Of a stretch of 64,000 nt of DNA, positions 8,980 to 16,312 are shown piece after piece. The stretch lies in assembly GCF_040907265.1 (NCBI RefSeq), contig NZ_JBFOHP010000002.1:3248501-3312500 (forward strand), written 5' to 3'. The notes beneath the pieces were generated by a model, which worked only from the letters and a program-made list of their open reading frames with translations, searched no databases and was not told the origin of the DNA. This DNA comes from Streptomyces sclerotialus. Its GTDB lineage: Bacteria > Actinomycetota > Actinomycetes > Streptomycetales > Streptomycetaceae. Positions within the stretch are counted from its first letter, which is position 1. Each line of letters starts with the position of its first letter. The translations under genes were made by a program, and so were the position numbers.

Positions 8980-9611
8980 CGCGGCGCCATCTCCGTCAGC
9001 CGCCCCCACACCACCAGCCGGTACTCCGAGGTGTACTCCGGCGTGCAGGTCGTCAGGGTCAGGTGGTAGCCGGGCTCGGTGTGGCGGTGGCCGGGGTGGC
9101 CGGAGCTGTACGGGACCTCGGCGAGCACCGTGCCGTCGCCGGCCGTGGTCCGCGGCAGCGTCCGGTCCACGACGTAGGTGCAGTGCGCGTCGTCGGTGTC
9201 GATGCGTACGGTGTCGCCGGGCCGCAGCAGGACCCGGCGGCGGAACGGCTCGCCGTGGGTGTTGCGGTGCCCGGCCAGGGCGACGTTCCCGGCCCGGCCG
9301 GGCTGCGCCGTCCGCGGGTGGTGCCCCACCTACCCCTTGTCCCGCACGCCGGCCTTGCCGACGCCCTCCGCGACGGGCACGGTGACGCCGAGACGCGGGA
9401 TGCGCAGCACGGCGTAGGCCAGGTCCCGGCGCGGGCCCGGCGGCAACGACTCGGACGGCGATTCCTCGATCACCGTCGTGTGTTCGCCGCGCATGCCCGG
9501 CGACGGCAGCGGCGCGAAGGCCGGCGGCGTGCCGCGCCACTCCCGCTCCGGCTCCACCGCCGTCCACATCAGCCGCACCGTCACCGGTATCCGCTTCCGC
9601 ACGCGGGGCAC
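8976..9611 (-). pseudogene. Class E sortase broken by an in-frame amber codon
   Basis: Two fragments in one reading frame form a sortase. The upstream part (9611 to 9333) ends ...VAEGVGK..VRDKG; then TAG at 9332-9330; then VGHHPRTAQPG and the catalytic His in LAGHRNTHGEPF, the catalytic Cys in TLTTCTPEYT and the Arg in YRLVVWG. In class E sortases the residue between KG and VGHY is usually Tyr, so TAG probably replaces a Tyr codon by one base. The N-terminus also lacks the expected membrane anchor: the frame is closed just upstream by TGA at 9635-9633. The downstream piece could start at GTG 9329, giving 117 residues with all three catalytic residues but without the early strands. A sequencing error cannot be excluded. 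Confidence 0.75.
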
Positions 9612-9654
9612 CGTACGGCGTGCGGCCGGCGATCACCGCAGCGACGGCCCGGCT

Positions 9655-11004
9655 TCAGCCGCCCAGCGCATGGGACACGGCGTAGATGCACAGGCCCGCG
9701 AGCGCGCCCACGACCGTGCCGTTGATCCGGATGAACTGCAGGTCGCGGCCGATGTGCGCCTCGATCTTCTTCGAGGTCTGCTCGGCGTCCCAGCTCGCGA
9801 CGGTGTCCGTGATCAGCAGCGTGATCTCGTCGCGGTACGTCGTGACGACGTACACCGCGGCGCCCTCCAGCCAGCCGTCGACCTTGCCCTGGAGCCGGTC
9901 GTCCGCCGCCAGCCGCTTGCCCAGCGACAGCAGCGCCCCGCGCACCCGTTGCCGCAGCTCGCTGTGTTCGTCCTCGGCGGCCGCGACCATCATCGCGCGG
10001 ACCGAACCCCACGCCGAGGCGATCAGGTCCTGCACCTCGCCGCGGCCGAGCACCTCCGACTTCAGCCGCTCCACCCGCGCCCGGGTGTCCGTGTCGGACT
10101 GCAGGTCCCCGGCGAAGTCGGTGAGGAAGCGGTCCAGCGCGCCGCGCGCCGGATGCTCGGGCATGTCCCGCATCTCCGTCACGAAGCGCAGCAGCTCCTT
10201 GTAGACCCGGTCGCCGACCTTGCGGTCCACGAAGCGCGGGGTCCAGCCGGGCGCGCCGCCCGCCACCGCCGCCATGACGGAGTCGGAGTGGACGACCAGC
10301 CAGTCGTGCGCCCGGGCGCACACCAGGTCCACCAGCCGGGTGTGGCCGCCGTCCGCGACGACCTTCTCCAGCATCGTGCCGAGCCCCGGGGCGATCTCCT
10401 GGGCGTCGGCCCGGCGGGTGATCGCCTCGCCGACCACGGCCTGCACGTCGGAGTCGCGGAGCACGGTCAGCGCGCCGCGCAGGGCCGTGGCCAGCTCGGC
10501 GGTGACCCGGTCGGCGTGCTCGGGCTCGGCGAGCCAGTGGCCGAGCCGGCTGCCGATGCCGACCTTGCGCAGCCGCTGCCGTACCACCTCGCCGGAGAGG
10601 AAGTTCTCGCCCACGAAGTCGCCGAGGCTCTGCCCGAGCTGGTCCTTCTTCGTCGGGATGATCGCGGTGTGCGGGATGGGCAGGCCGAGCGGCCGCCGGA
10701 ACAGCGCGGTCACCGCGAACCAGTCCGCGAGCGCGCCGACCATGCCCGCCTCGGCGGCCGCCGCCACGTAGCCCGTCCAGCCGCCGGCCCCGGCGGCGCC
10801 GGCCCACTTCGCCAGCGCGTACACCAGGGCGACGGCCAGCAGCAGACAGGTGGCGAGGGTCTTCATCCGGCGGACCCCGCGCCGCTTCTCCTCGTCGGCC
10901 TCGTTGAATGTGAAACCGGCCACAGGGCTCGCCGCGGTCCCGGCCGTGGGACCGCCCACCGCACCGGGAGTCACGTCCGTCTTCGTGCGTTCCATCCGCT
11001 CCAT
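9655..11004 (-). CDS. DUF445 membrane protein
   Basis: A 449-residue protein of the DUF445 (YheB-like) family. A hydrophobic pair of segments at about residues 48-100 contains the diagnostic GALADWFAVTALFRRPLG and IPHTAIIP motifs. A long helical, charged middle with the repeated pattern of Arg/Asp/Glu heptads follows, and a last hydrophobic segment (VVGALAGLCIYAVSHAL) closes the protein. The function of the family is not established; members are envelope-associated. Two closely spaced ATG codons (11004 and 10995) are possible starts. It is divergent from the SGNH hydrolase gene with 260 bp between them. Confidence 0.85.
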   Translation of the reverse strand: MERMERTKTDVTPGAVGGPTAGTAASPVAGFTFNEADEEKRRGVRRMKTLATCLLLAVALVYALAKWAGAAGAGGWTGYVAAAAEAGMVGALADWFAVTALFRRPLGLPIPHTAIIPTKKDQLGQSLGDFVGENFLSGEVVRQRLRKVGIGSRLGHWLAEPEHADRVTAELATALRGALTVLRDSDVQAVVGEAITRRADAQEIAPGLGTMLEKVVADGGHTRLVDLVCARAHDWLVVHSDSVMAAVAGGAPGWTPRFVDRKVGDRVYKELLRFVTEMRDMPEHPARGALDRFLTDFAGDLQSDTDTRARVERLKSEVLGRGEVQDLIASAWGSVRAMMVAAAEDEHSELRQRVRGALLSLGKRLAADDRLQGKVDGWLEGAAVYVVTTYRDEITLLITDTVASWDAEQTSKKIEAHIGRDLQFIRINGTVVGALAGLCIYAVSHALGG

Positions 11005-11264
11005 CCGTTCGACCGCCCCCGCCGTTTTTCCAACTGTGACCTAGTGCTGGTTCCCTGTCTGGAACGAACCACGAGTTCCCGTCGTCCCACAGGTCGAGCG
11101 CAACGCCTTACCGCCGTCCTGGCGGGGAGGGAGCCGCCGGGCATCCGTACCGGCCGACATGGGATCATGGCGGATCGATCGGACTGCGACGGCGCCGCTG
11201 ATCAGACGCTGCCCTTGCCCATCCGGAGCCAGCGGCTCCGACTTCTTCAGGAGAACGCCCCCGC

Positions 11265-12575
11265 ATGACCAAAAGTGTGGGTTACGCCCTGCTCGCCGGC
11301 CTGGCGGCAGTGGTGGTCCTCGTATCGACGGCGATCTTCGTCGGGGTCGGCGGCAACGGCGGCGGCACCGGCAGCGACCCGCACAACCCCCGTAACTCCG
11401 CCGACCCCGCCGTCTCCGGCCAGTGGGTCGGCACCTGGTCGGCATCGGCCGCCGCCGCCGAGCCGGGCACCCTCGACGGGTACGCGGGCATGTCGATACG
11501 GAACGTGATCCACACCAGCGTCGGCGGCAGCAGCACCCGCATCCAGCTCTCCAACCTCTACGGCACCCGGCCGCTGGCGATCACCCACGCCACCGTCGCC
11601 CTGGCCGCGGCCCCCAACACCCCCACCGCGGTGGCCGGCACGATGCGCCGCCTCACCTTCGGCGAGCGCACCTCCGTCGTCATCCCGGCCGGCGGCGCGA
11701 TAACGAGCGACCCCGCCCGGCTGGACGTGCCGCACGACGCGGACCTGCTGGTCACCACGTACTCCCCGGCACCCTCCGGCCCCGTCACCTACCACCCGTA
11801 CGCCCGCCAGACCTCCTACCTGGCGCGCGGCGACCGGGCCGCGGACGACGCGGGCACGGCGTACACCGAGCAGAGCCCGTACTGGCGTTACCTCACCGGC
11901 GTCGACGTGTGGAGCCGCGAGGCCCAGGGCTCGGTCGTCGTCATCGGCGACTCCATCACCGACGGCATCACCTCCACCATGGGCGCCAACCACCGCTGGA
12001 CCGACTTCCTGGCCGAGCGGCTCCGCAAGGAGCCCGGCGCGCCCCGCCTGGGCGTCCTCAACCAGGGCATCAGCGGCAACCGCCTGCTGATCGACGGCAG
12101 CCGCTACTCCCCCAACAACGGCCCCAGCGTGCTCACCCGCCTGGACCGCGACGCGCTGTCCCGCACCGGCGTCAAGGCCGTCATCGTCGAGATCGGCCTG
12201 AACGACCTGTTCAAGACCCCGCGCCAGTGGGACCCCAAGAAGCTGGTCGCCGGCATGCGGAAGGTCGTCGAGCAGGCACACGCGCGCGGCCTGCGGGTCA
12301 CCGGCGGCACGCTCACCCCGTTCTACGGCCACCGCGGCTACTCGGTCCGCATGGACCGGGTGCGCCAGGCGGTGAACGCGCAGATCCGGGCCGGGAACGT
12401 GTACGACAACGTGGTCGACTTCGACAAGGCGCTGCGCGACCCCGCCCAGCCGAACCGGCTGCTCCCCGAGTACGACTCCGGCGACCACCTGCACCCCAGC
12501 GACGAGGGCTACAAGGCGATGGCCCGCGCGGTGAACCTCAAGCACCTCAAGGGCTCGACCCCGGCGGCACTGTAG
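11265..12575 (+). CDS. Exported SGNH/GDSL-family hydrolase
   Basis: A 436-residue secreted or membrane-anchored esterase-type hydrolase. The N-terminus is a signal anchor (GYALLAGLAAVVVLVSTAIFV). An N-terminal beta-rich domain with GTWSAS leads to the SGNH core: nucleophile Ser230 in VIGDSITDG, the Gly in GISGNR, Asn in IGLNDLF, and the Asp407/His410 pair in DHLHPSDEG. Its substrate is probably an acylated carbohydrate or lipid but cannot be specified. ATG 11265 follows AGGAG at a good distance. It converges on the DUF1707 gene with only 16 bp between stops. Confidence 0.9.
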   Translation: MTKSVGYALLAGLAAVVVLVSTAIFVGVGGNGGGTGSDPHNPRNSADPAVSGQWVGTWSASAAAAEPGTLDGYAGMSIRNVIHTSVGGSSTRIQLSNLYGTRPLAITHATVALAAAPNTPTAVAGTMRRLTFGERTSVVIPAGGAITSDPARLDVPHDADLLVTTYSPAPSGPVTYHPYARQTSYLARGDRAADDAGTAYTEQSPYWRYLTGVDVWSREAQGSVVVIGDSITDGITSTMGANHRWTDFLAERLRKEPGAPRLGVLNQGISGNRLLIDGSRYSPNNGPSVLTRLDRDALSRTGVKAVIVEIGLNDLFKTPRQWDPKKLVAGMRKVVEQAHARGLRVTGGTLTPFYGHRGYSVRMDRVRQAVNAQIRAGNVYDNVVDFDKALRDPAQPNRLLPEYDSGDHLHPSDEGYKAMARAVNLKHLKGSTPAAL

Positions 12576-12591
12576 GGACGGCGGGCGGCGG

Positions 12592-13296
12592 TCAGCCCAG
12601 CTCCTTGCGCCGCCGCTCCTGCTCCTCCTTCTCCAGCGCCCTGCGCTCCCGCCGCTCGGCCTTCAGGCGCTGCTTCTCCGCCCTGGTCGGCTTCCGCTCG
12701 ACACCGACGCCGCCCCAGAACGCCAGACCCGTCACGATCACCCGGGGCGCGTCGGGGTCGCCCGCCACACCGGCCTCCCGGTGGTCGAAGCCGCCCATGA
12801 TCTCCACGCCGCGCACGTCGACCTCGACGCCCGGCGGCACGACGATGTTGATCCCGCCCATGATCGCGAAGCAGTTGATGACCACCTCGCGGTCCGTGAA
12901 CCGGGCCTCGCGCAGGTCGATCTCGCCGCCGCCCCAGAAGGCGACCGCGGTGAAGCGCCGCCCGACCGTCCACCGCCCGGTCCGCCGGAACCCTCCCAGG
13001 ATCCCGACCCCGGCCGACGAGCCGCCCTCGCCGCCCACGATCCGCTCCGCCCAGGCCGGCTCGCCGGCGCCCAGGGGCGCGGCCGCCGGTGCCACCGGCG
13101 CGGCCCGGCCGCCCGCCGGGAGGTCCGCCGTCAGCGGCACCAACTCGCCGTACGTACGCGCCTTGTACGCCGCGTCCAGCCGCTCGTCGAATTCCTCCAT
13201 CCGCAGCCGCCCCTCGGCCAGCGCGTCCCGCAGGATCTCCGCGACCCGGTCCCGGTCGGCGTCGGAGGCGCGCAATTCGGGGAGTTCCTCATTCAT
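12592..13296 (-). CDS. DUF1707 / LiaF-like domain protein
   Basis: A 234-residue protein. The first ~55 residues are the DUF1707 domain (ASDADRDRVAEILRDALAEGRL), a short helical unit common in actinobacterial envelope-stress proteins. Residues 100-190 carry the beta-helical repeats of the LiaF C-terminal / cell-wall-active antibiotic response domain (GGGEIDLREA, NCFAIMGGINIVVPPGVEV, VRGVEIMGGF). The C-terminus is a basic coiled coil rich in Lys, Arg and Glu. No membrane segment is evident, so it probably acts at the inner membrane face. No strong ribosome site is seen before ATG 13296. Confidence 0.82.
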   Translation of the reverse strand: MNEELPELRASDADRDRVAEILRDALAEGRLRMEEFDERLDAAYKARTYGELVPLTADLPAGGRAAPVAPAAAPLGAGEPAWAERIVGGEGGSSAGVGILGGFRRTGRWTVGRRFTAVAFWGGGEIDLREARFTDREVVINCFAIMGGINIVVPPGVEVDVRGVEIMGGFDHREAGVAGDPDAPRVIVTGLAFWGGVGVERKPTRAEKQRLKAERRERRALEKEEQERRRKELG

Positions 13297-13334
13297 GGCA
13301 CAAAGAGTAAGCAGCGAACGGGGATTGCGGTCCT

Positions 13335-13386
13335 AGTTCACGGCGCTTCGGGGGTACATCAGTTCACGGCGCTTCTCGTGTACATC
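13335..13386. repeat. Tandem 26-bp duplication at the end of the ABC ATPase gene
   Basis: Two adjacent 26-bp units, 13335-13360 and 13361-13386, both begin AGTTCACGGCGCTTC and end TACATC and differ in at most four of the five bases between. The duplication covers the last codons of the ATPase gene, so the peptide ending MYTRSAVN recurs out of frame after the stop as MYPRSAVN. Confidence 0.85.
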
Positions 13387-14357
13387 CGTGCGATCACGTC
13401 CTCGATGTCCGGCTCCCGTACCGAGAGGTCCACCAGCGGCCACCGCTCGGCGACCGCCGCCACGACCGGCGCCGCGCTCTGCGACGCCGGGAACGCCAGC
13501 CACTGCCGCGGCCCTTCCACCCGTACGGTCCGCGCGCCCGGCACGCCCTCGATCGGCGGCAGCTCCCGCTCCAGGTCCACCACCAGCGTCCGCTCGCTCT
13601 CCCCGATGCCGTACAGCCCGTCCAGGCCGCCGTCGTACACCAGCCGTCCGTGGTCGATGACCATCACCCGGCGGCACAGCTGCTCGATGTCGGTCAGGTC
13701 GTGCGTGGTCAGCAGGACGGTCGTGCCGAGCGTGGCGTTCACCTCGCGCAGGAACTCCCGCACCCGCGCCTTGCTGATCACGTCGAGCCCGATCGTCGGC
13801 TCGTCCAGGTACAGCACCTCCGGGTCGTGCAGCAGCGCCGCCGCGATGTCCCCGCGCATCCGCTGCCCCAGCGAGAGCTGCCGCACCGGCGCGTCCAGCA
13901 GCGGCCCCAGGTCCAGCAGTTCCACGCACCGGTCGAGGTTCTTGCGGTACGTGTCGTACGGCACCCGGTACATCCGCCGCACCAGCTCGTAGGAGTCCTT
14001 CAGCGGCAGGTCCCACCACAGGGTCGTGCGCTGCCCGAAGACCACGCCCATCCGGCGGGCCAGCCGGGTGCGCTCCCGCGAGGGGTCGATGCCCGCGACC
14101 CGTATGCGGCCGCCGCTGGGCACGAGGATGCCGGTCAGCATCTTGATCGTGGTCGACTTGCCCGCGCCGTTCGGCCCGATGTAGCCCACCATCTCGCCGC
14201 GCCCGATGCGGAAGCCGATCCCGTCCACCGCCCGCACCTCCTGCCGCACCCGCCGCAGCCACCCGGCCTTGCGGCGTACCCGGAAGACCTTCTCCACCCC
14301 CTCCAGAACGATGAATTCCGGCCCCTGCCCGTCCGTCGCCGGCTCGTCCGTCGTCAT
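13359..14357 (-). CDS. ABC-2 transporter ATP-binding protein
   Basis: A 332-residue ATPase of a DrrA/ABC-2 type exporter. Walker A is GPNGAGKSTT (about residue 64), the signature is LSLGQRMRGD and Walker B is VLYLDEPTIGLD, followed by the H-loop in TTHDLTDIEQ. The last ~70 residues are the accessory domain usual in this subgroup. It lies one base after the stop of the downstream permease gene, so the three ABC genes (two permeases then this ATPase) form one operon read leftward. The substrate is unknown. The 3' end is modified by a 26-bp tandem duplication. Confidence 0.93.
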   Translation of the reverse strand: MTTDEPATDGQGPEFIVLEGVEKVFRVRRKAGWLRRVRQEVRAVDGIGFRIGRGEMVGYIGPNGAGKSTTIKMLTGILVPSGGRIRVAGIDPSRERTRLARRMGVVFGQRTTLWWDLPLKDSYELVRRMYRVPYDTYRKNLDRCVELLDLGPLLDAPVRQLSLGQRMRGDIAAALLHDPEVLYLDEPTIGLDVISKARVREFLREVNATLGTTVLLTTHDLTDIEQLCRRVMVIDHGRLVYDGGLDGLYGIGESERTLVVDLERELPPIEGVPGARTVRVEGPRQWLAFPASQSAAPVVAAVAERWPLVDLSVREPDIEDVIARMYTRSAVN

Positions 14358-14358
14358 G

Positions 14359-15192
14359 TCAGCTCCCCGTGCTCCGGTATCCGCGCAGCCCCGCCCGCCA
14401 CGCCAGCGCCGCGCCCCCGCACATCACCGCGGCCACCACGGGCCCCAGGAAGTCCACCCAGCCCGGCAGCCCCAGCGGGTCGTCCCGGCCGAGGAGGCGG
14501 AGCGCGGGCAGCCAGTTCACGAAGGCGAGCGGAATGATGTACGTGACCCCGCGCACCAGGTCCTTGGCGAAGACGGTGGGCGGGTACTGCAGCATCGCGT
14601 TTCCGCCATATGTGAAGGCGTTCTGCACCTGGGCGGCGTCCTGCGCCCAGAACTGGAAAGCGGCGCCGAGCGTGAAGACCGCGCCGTAGATCGCCGCGCC
14701 GCTCACCAGCATCACCGCGACCGTCACCACCCGGCCCGGCGCCCAGTCACCCGGTAGCGCCGCCAGTGCCCAGCCCAGCACCACCAGGGCCTGCGTGAGC
14801 CGCCCTATCCGGCGCAGCGCGAACCGGTCGGCGGCGACCTGGACGTACACCGGCGCCGGACGTACCAGCAGGACGTCCAGCGTGCCGTCGCGCACCCGCG
14901 CGCCGAGCCGTTCGACGTTGCCCAGCAGCAGGTCCGCCAGCCCCAGGGCCGTGGCCGACGCTCCGTAGAGCAGGGCGACTTCGGGCAGCCCGAATCCGCC
15001 GAGCTCGTCGATGTGCGAGAACATCAGAAGGATCGTCACGAACTCCAGGCCGCTGCCCGCGGCATTGCCGAGGGCCATGATCACGAACGACGCCCGGTAG
15101 GTGAGCGTGGACCGGACCCACATCGCTACGATCAGCAGGTACGCCCGTACGCCGTGCCGCACCGGCGCGGCCCGCCCGAAGGACTCAGCCAC
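14359..15192 (-). CDS. ABC-2 family permease (PF06182-like)
   Basis: A 277-residue integral membrane protein with about six hydrophobic segments, paired with the ATPase downstream. It carries the RVRDGTLDVLLVRPAPVYVQ block, a cytoplasmic loop conserved in the ABC2_membrane_6 (former DUF990) permeases. I chose GTG 15192, which overlaps the stop of the preceding permease by 8 bp; a longer frame to 15324 reads Cys/Trp-rich non-coding residues and is a shadow of that permease. Confidence 0.87.
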   Translation of the reverse strand: MAESFGRAAPVRHGVRAYLLIVAMWVRSTLTYRASFVIMALGNAAGSGLEFVTILLMFSHIDELGGFGLPEVALLYGASATALGLADLLLGNVERLGARVRDGTLDVLLVRPAPVYVQVAADRFALRRIGRLTQALVVLGWALAALPGDWAPGRVVTVAVMLVSGAAIYGAVFTLGAAFQFWAQDAAQVQNAFTYGGNAMLQYPPTVFAKDLVRGVTYIIPLAFVNWLPALRLLGRDDPLGLPGWVDFLGPVVAAVMCGGAALAWRAGLRGYRSTGS

Positions 15193-16018
15193 CCTGCACC
15201 ACCACCTTCCGGGTGGCCGCCGACTGCACCAGCCGGCCCACCGCCAGCAGCACCGCCGCCCAGCCCGCCTGGAAGCCCAGCGCCCCCAGCACGGCGGCGC
15301 CTTCGTACCGCCCCAGCAGGACATCGGCCGGCACCTGGAGCATCGAGGCCCACGGCAGCAGCCGTACGACCTCGCCGAAGCCCTCCGGGAAGGCGCGCAG
15401 CGGCAGCAGCATCCCGGAGAAGAACGTCGCGGCCAGGCCGCCGAGCACCGCCGTCCCGGAGCTGTCCAGCAGCCAGAACGCGGTGAGCGCGACGAGGTAG
15501 CGCAGCGCGAAGCCGACCGTCACCGCGAGCACGGCGGACACCAGGAAGGCGGCCCACGGCAGCGGCGCGGCGGGCAGCGCGAGGTCGAAGGCCAGCGCGC
15601 CGACCGCCATGGGCAGCACCCCGCGGCCGAGCAGCTGGCAGGCGGCCCGGCCCAGGTCGCTCGCCAGCCACCACAGTTGGAGGTCGGCGGGGCGGTACAG
15701 GTCCACCGCGATGTCGCCGTTGCGGATGCGTTCCTGCAGCTCGTCGATGCCGCCGTTGACACCCAGCGGTACCGTCGCCAGCAGCGCCTGGCCGAGCCAT
15801 ACGAAGGTCAGCGCCTGCGCCTGGTCGTACCCGCCCAGATGCGGGCGCTCGTCCCACAGGGCCAGGTAGGCGTAGGTGAGGATGAAGCCGAAGACGGTGT
15901 TGGTGAACACCCCGGCGGCGGTGGCGGTGCGGTAGGTGACGTACCGCCGGAAGCCGCCCCGGGCCACGGCAGCGTACAGCGCGACGCCACCGCCGCACCG
16001 GAGAAGTACCCCGCTCAC
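15185..16018 (-). CDS. ABC-2 family permease, second subunit
   Basis: A 277-residue membrane protein, paralogous in plan to its neighbour: an N-terminal GGFRRYVTYRTATAAGV segment, the RIRNGDIAVDLYRPADLQ loop, and about six hydrophobic helices. It heads the leftward three-gene exporter operon. The start is uncertain: GTG 16018 is used here; TTG 16051, preceded by AAGG, would add 11 residues. The 294 bp to the divergent penicillin-binding protein gene must hold both promoters. Confidence 0.85.
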   Translation of the reverse strand: MSGVLLRCGGGVALYAAVARGGFRRYVTYRTATAAGVFTNTVFGFILTYAYLALWDERPHLGGYDQAQALTFVWLGQALLATVPLGVNGGIDELQERIRNGDIAVDLYRPADLQLWWLASDLGRAACQLLGRGVLPMAVGALAFDLALPAAPLPWAAFLVSAVLAVTVGFALRYLVALTAFWLLDSSGTAVLGGLAATFFSGMLLPLRAFPEGFGEVVRLLPWASMLQVPADVLLGRYEGAAVLGALGFQAGWAAVLLAVGRLVQSAATRKVVVQGG

Positions 16019-16312
16019 GCTCCCGCCCCCCGTGTCGTGACGCCAAAGCAACGGACCTTAGCCCCGCCGATGAAGGAGGCGCCACGCGTTTATCACTCGT
16101 TCCGGTGAGGGAGGGAACCCGTTCGGCCGGTCACAGACCGGTCACATGTGCGTGCCACCCTCTTGGGTCGTCCCGCATGATGCGAGAGTTTCTTGTCGGG
16201 CGACACTTTTCGGAAGACACGACCTTTTTCCGGCATAGGGCGCATTTCGCCCGCTACGACACCGATCCGCCGCGGCACAACCATCGGCGGCGGCCGAGGA
16301 GTCACTACAGAC

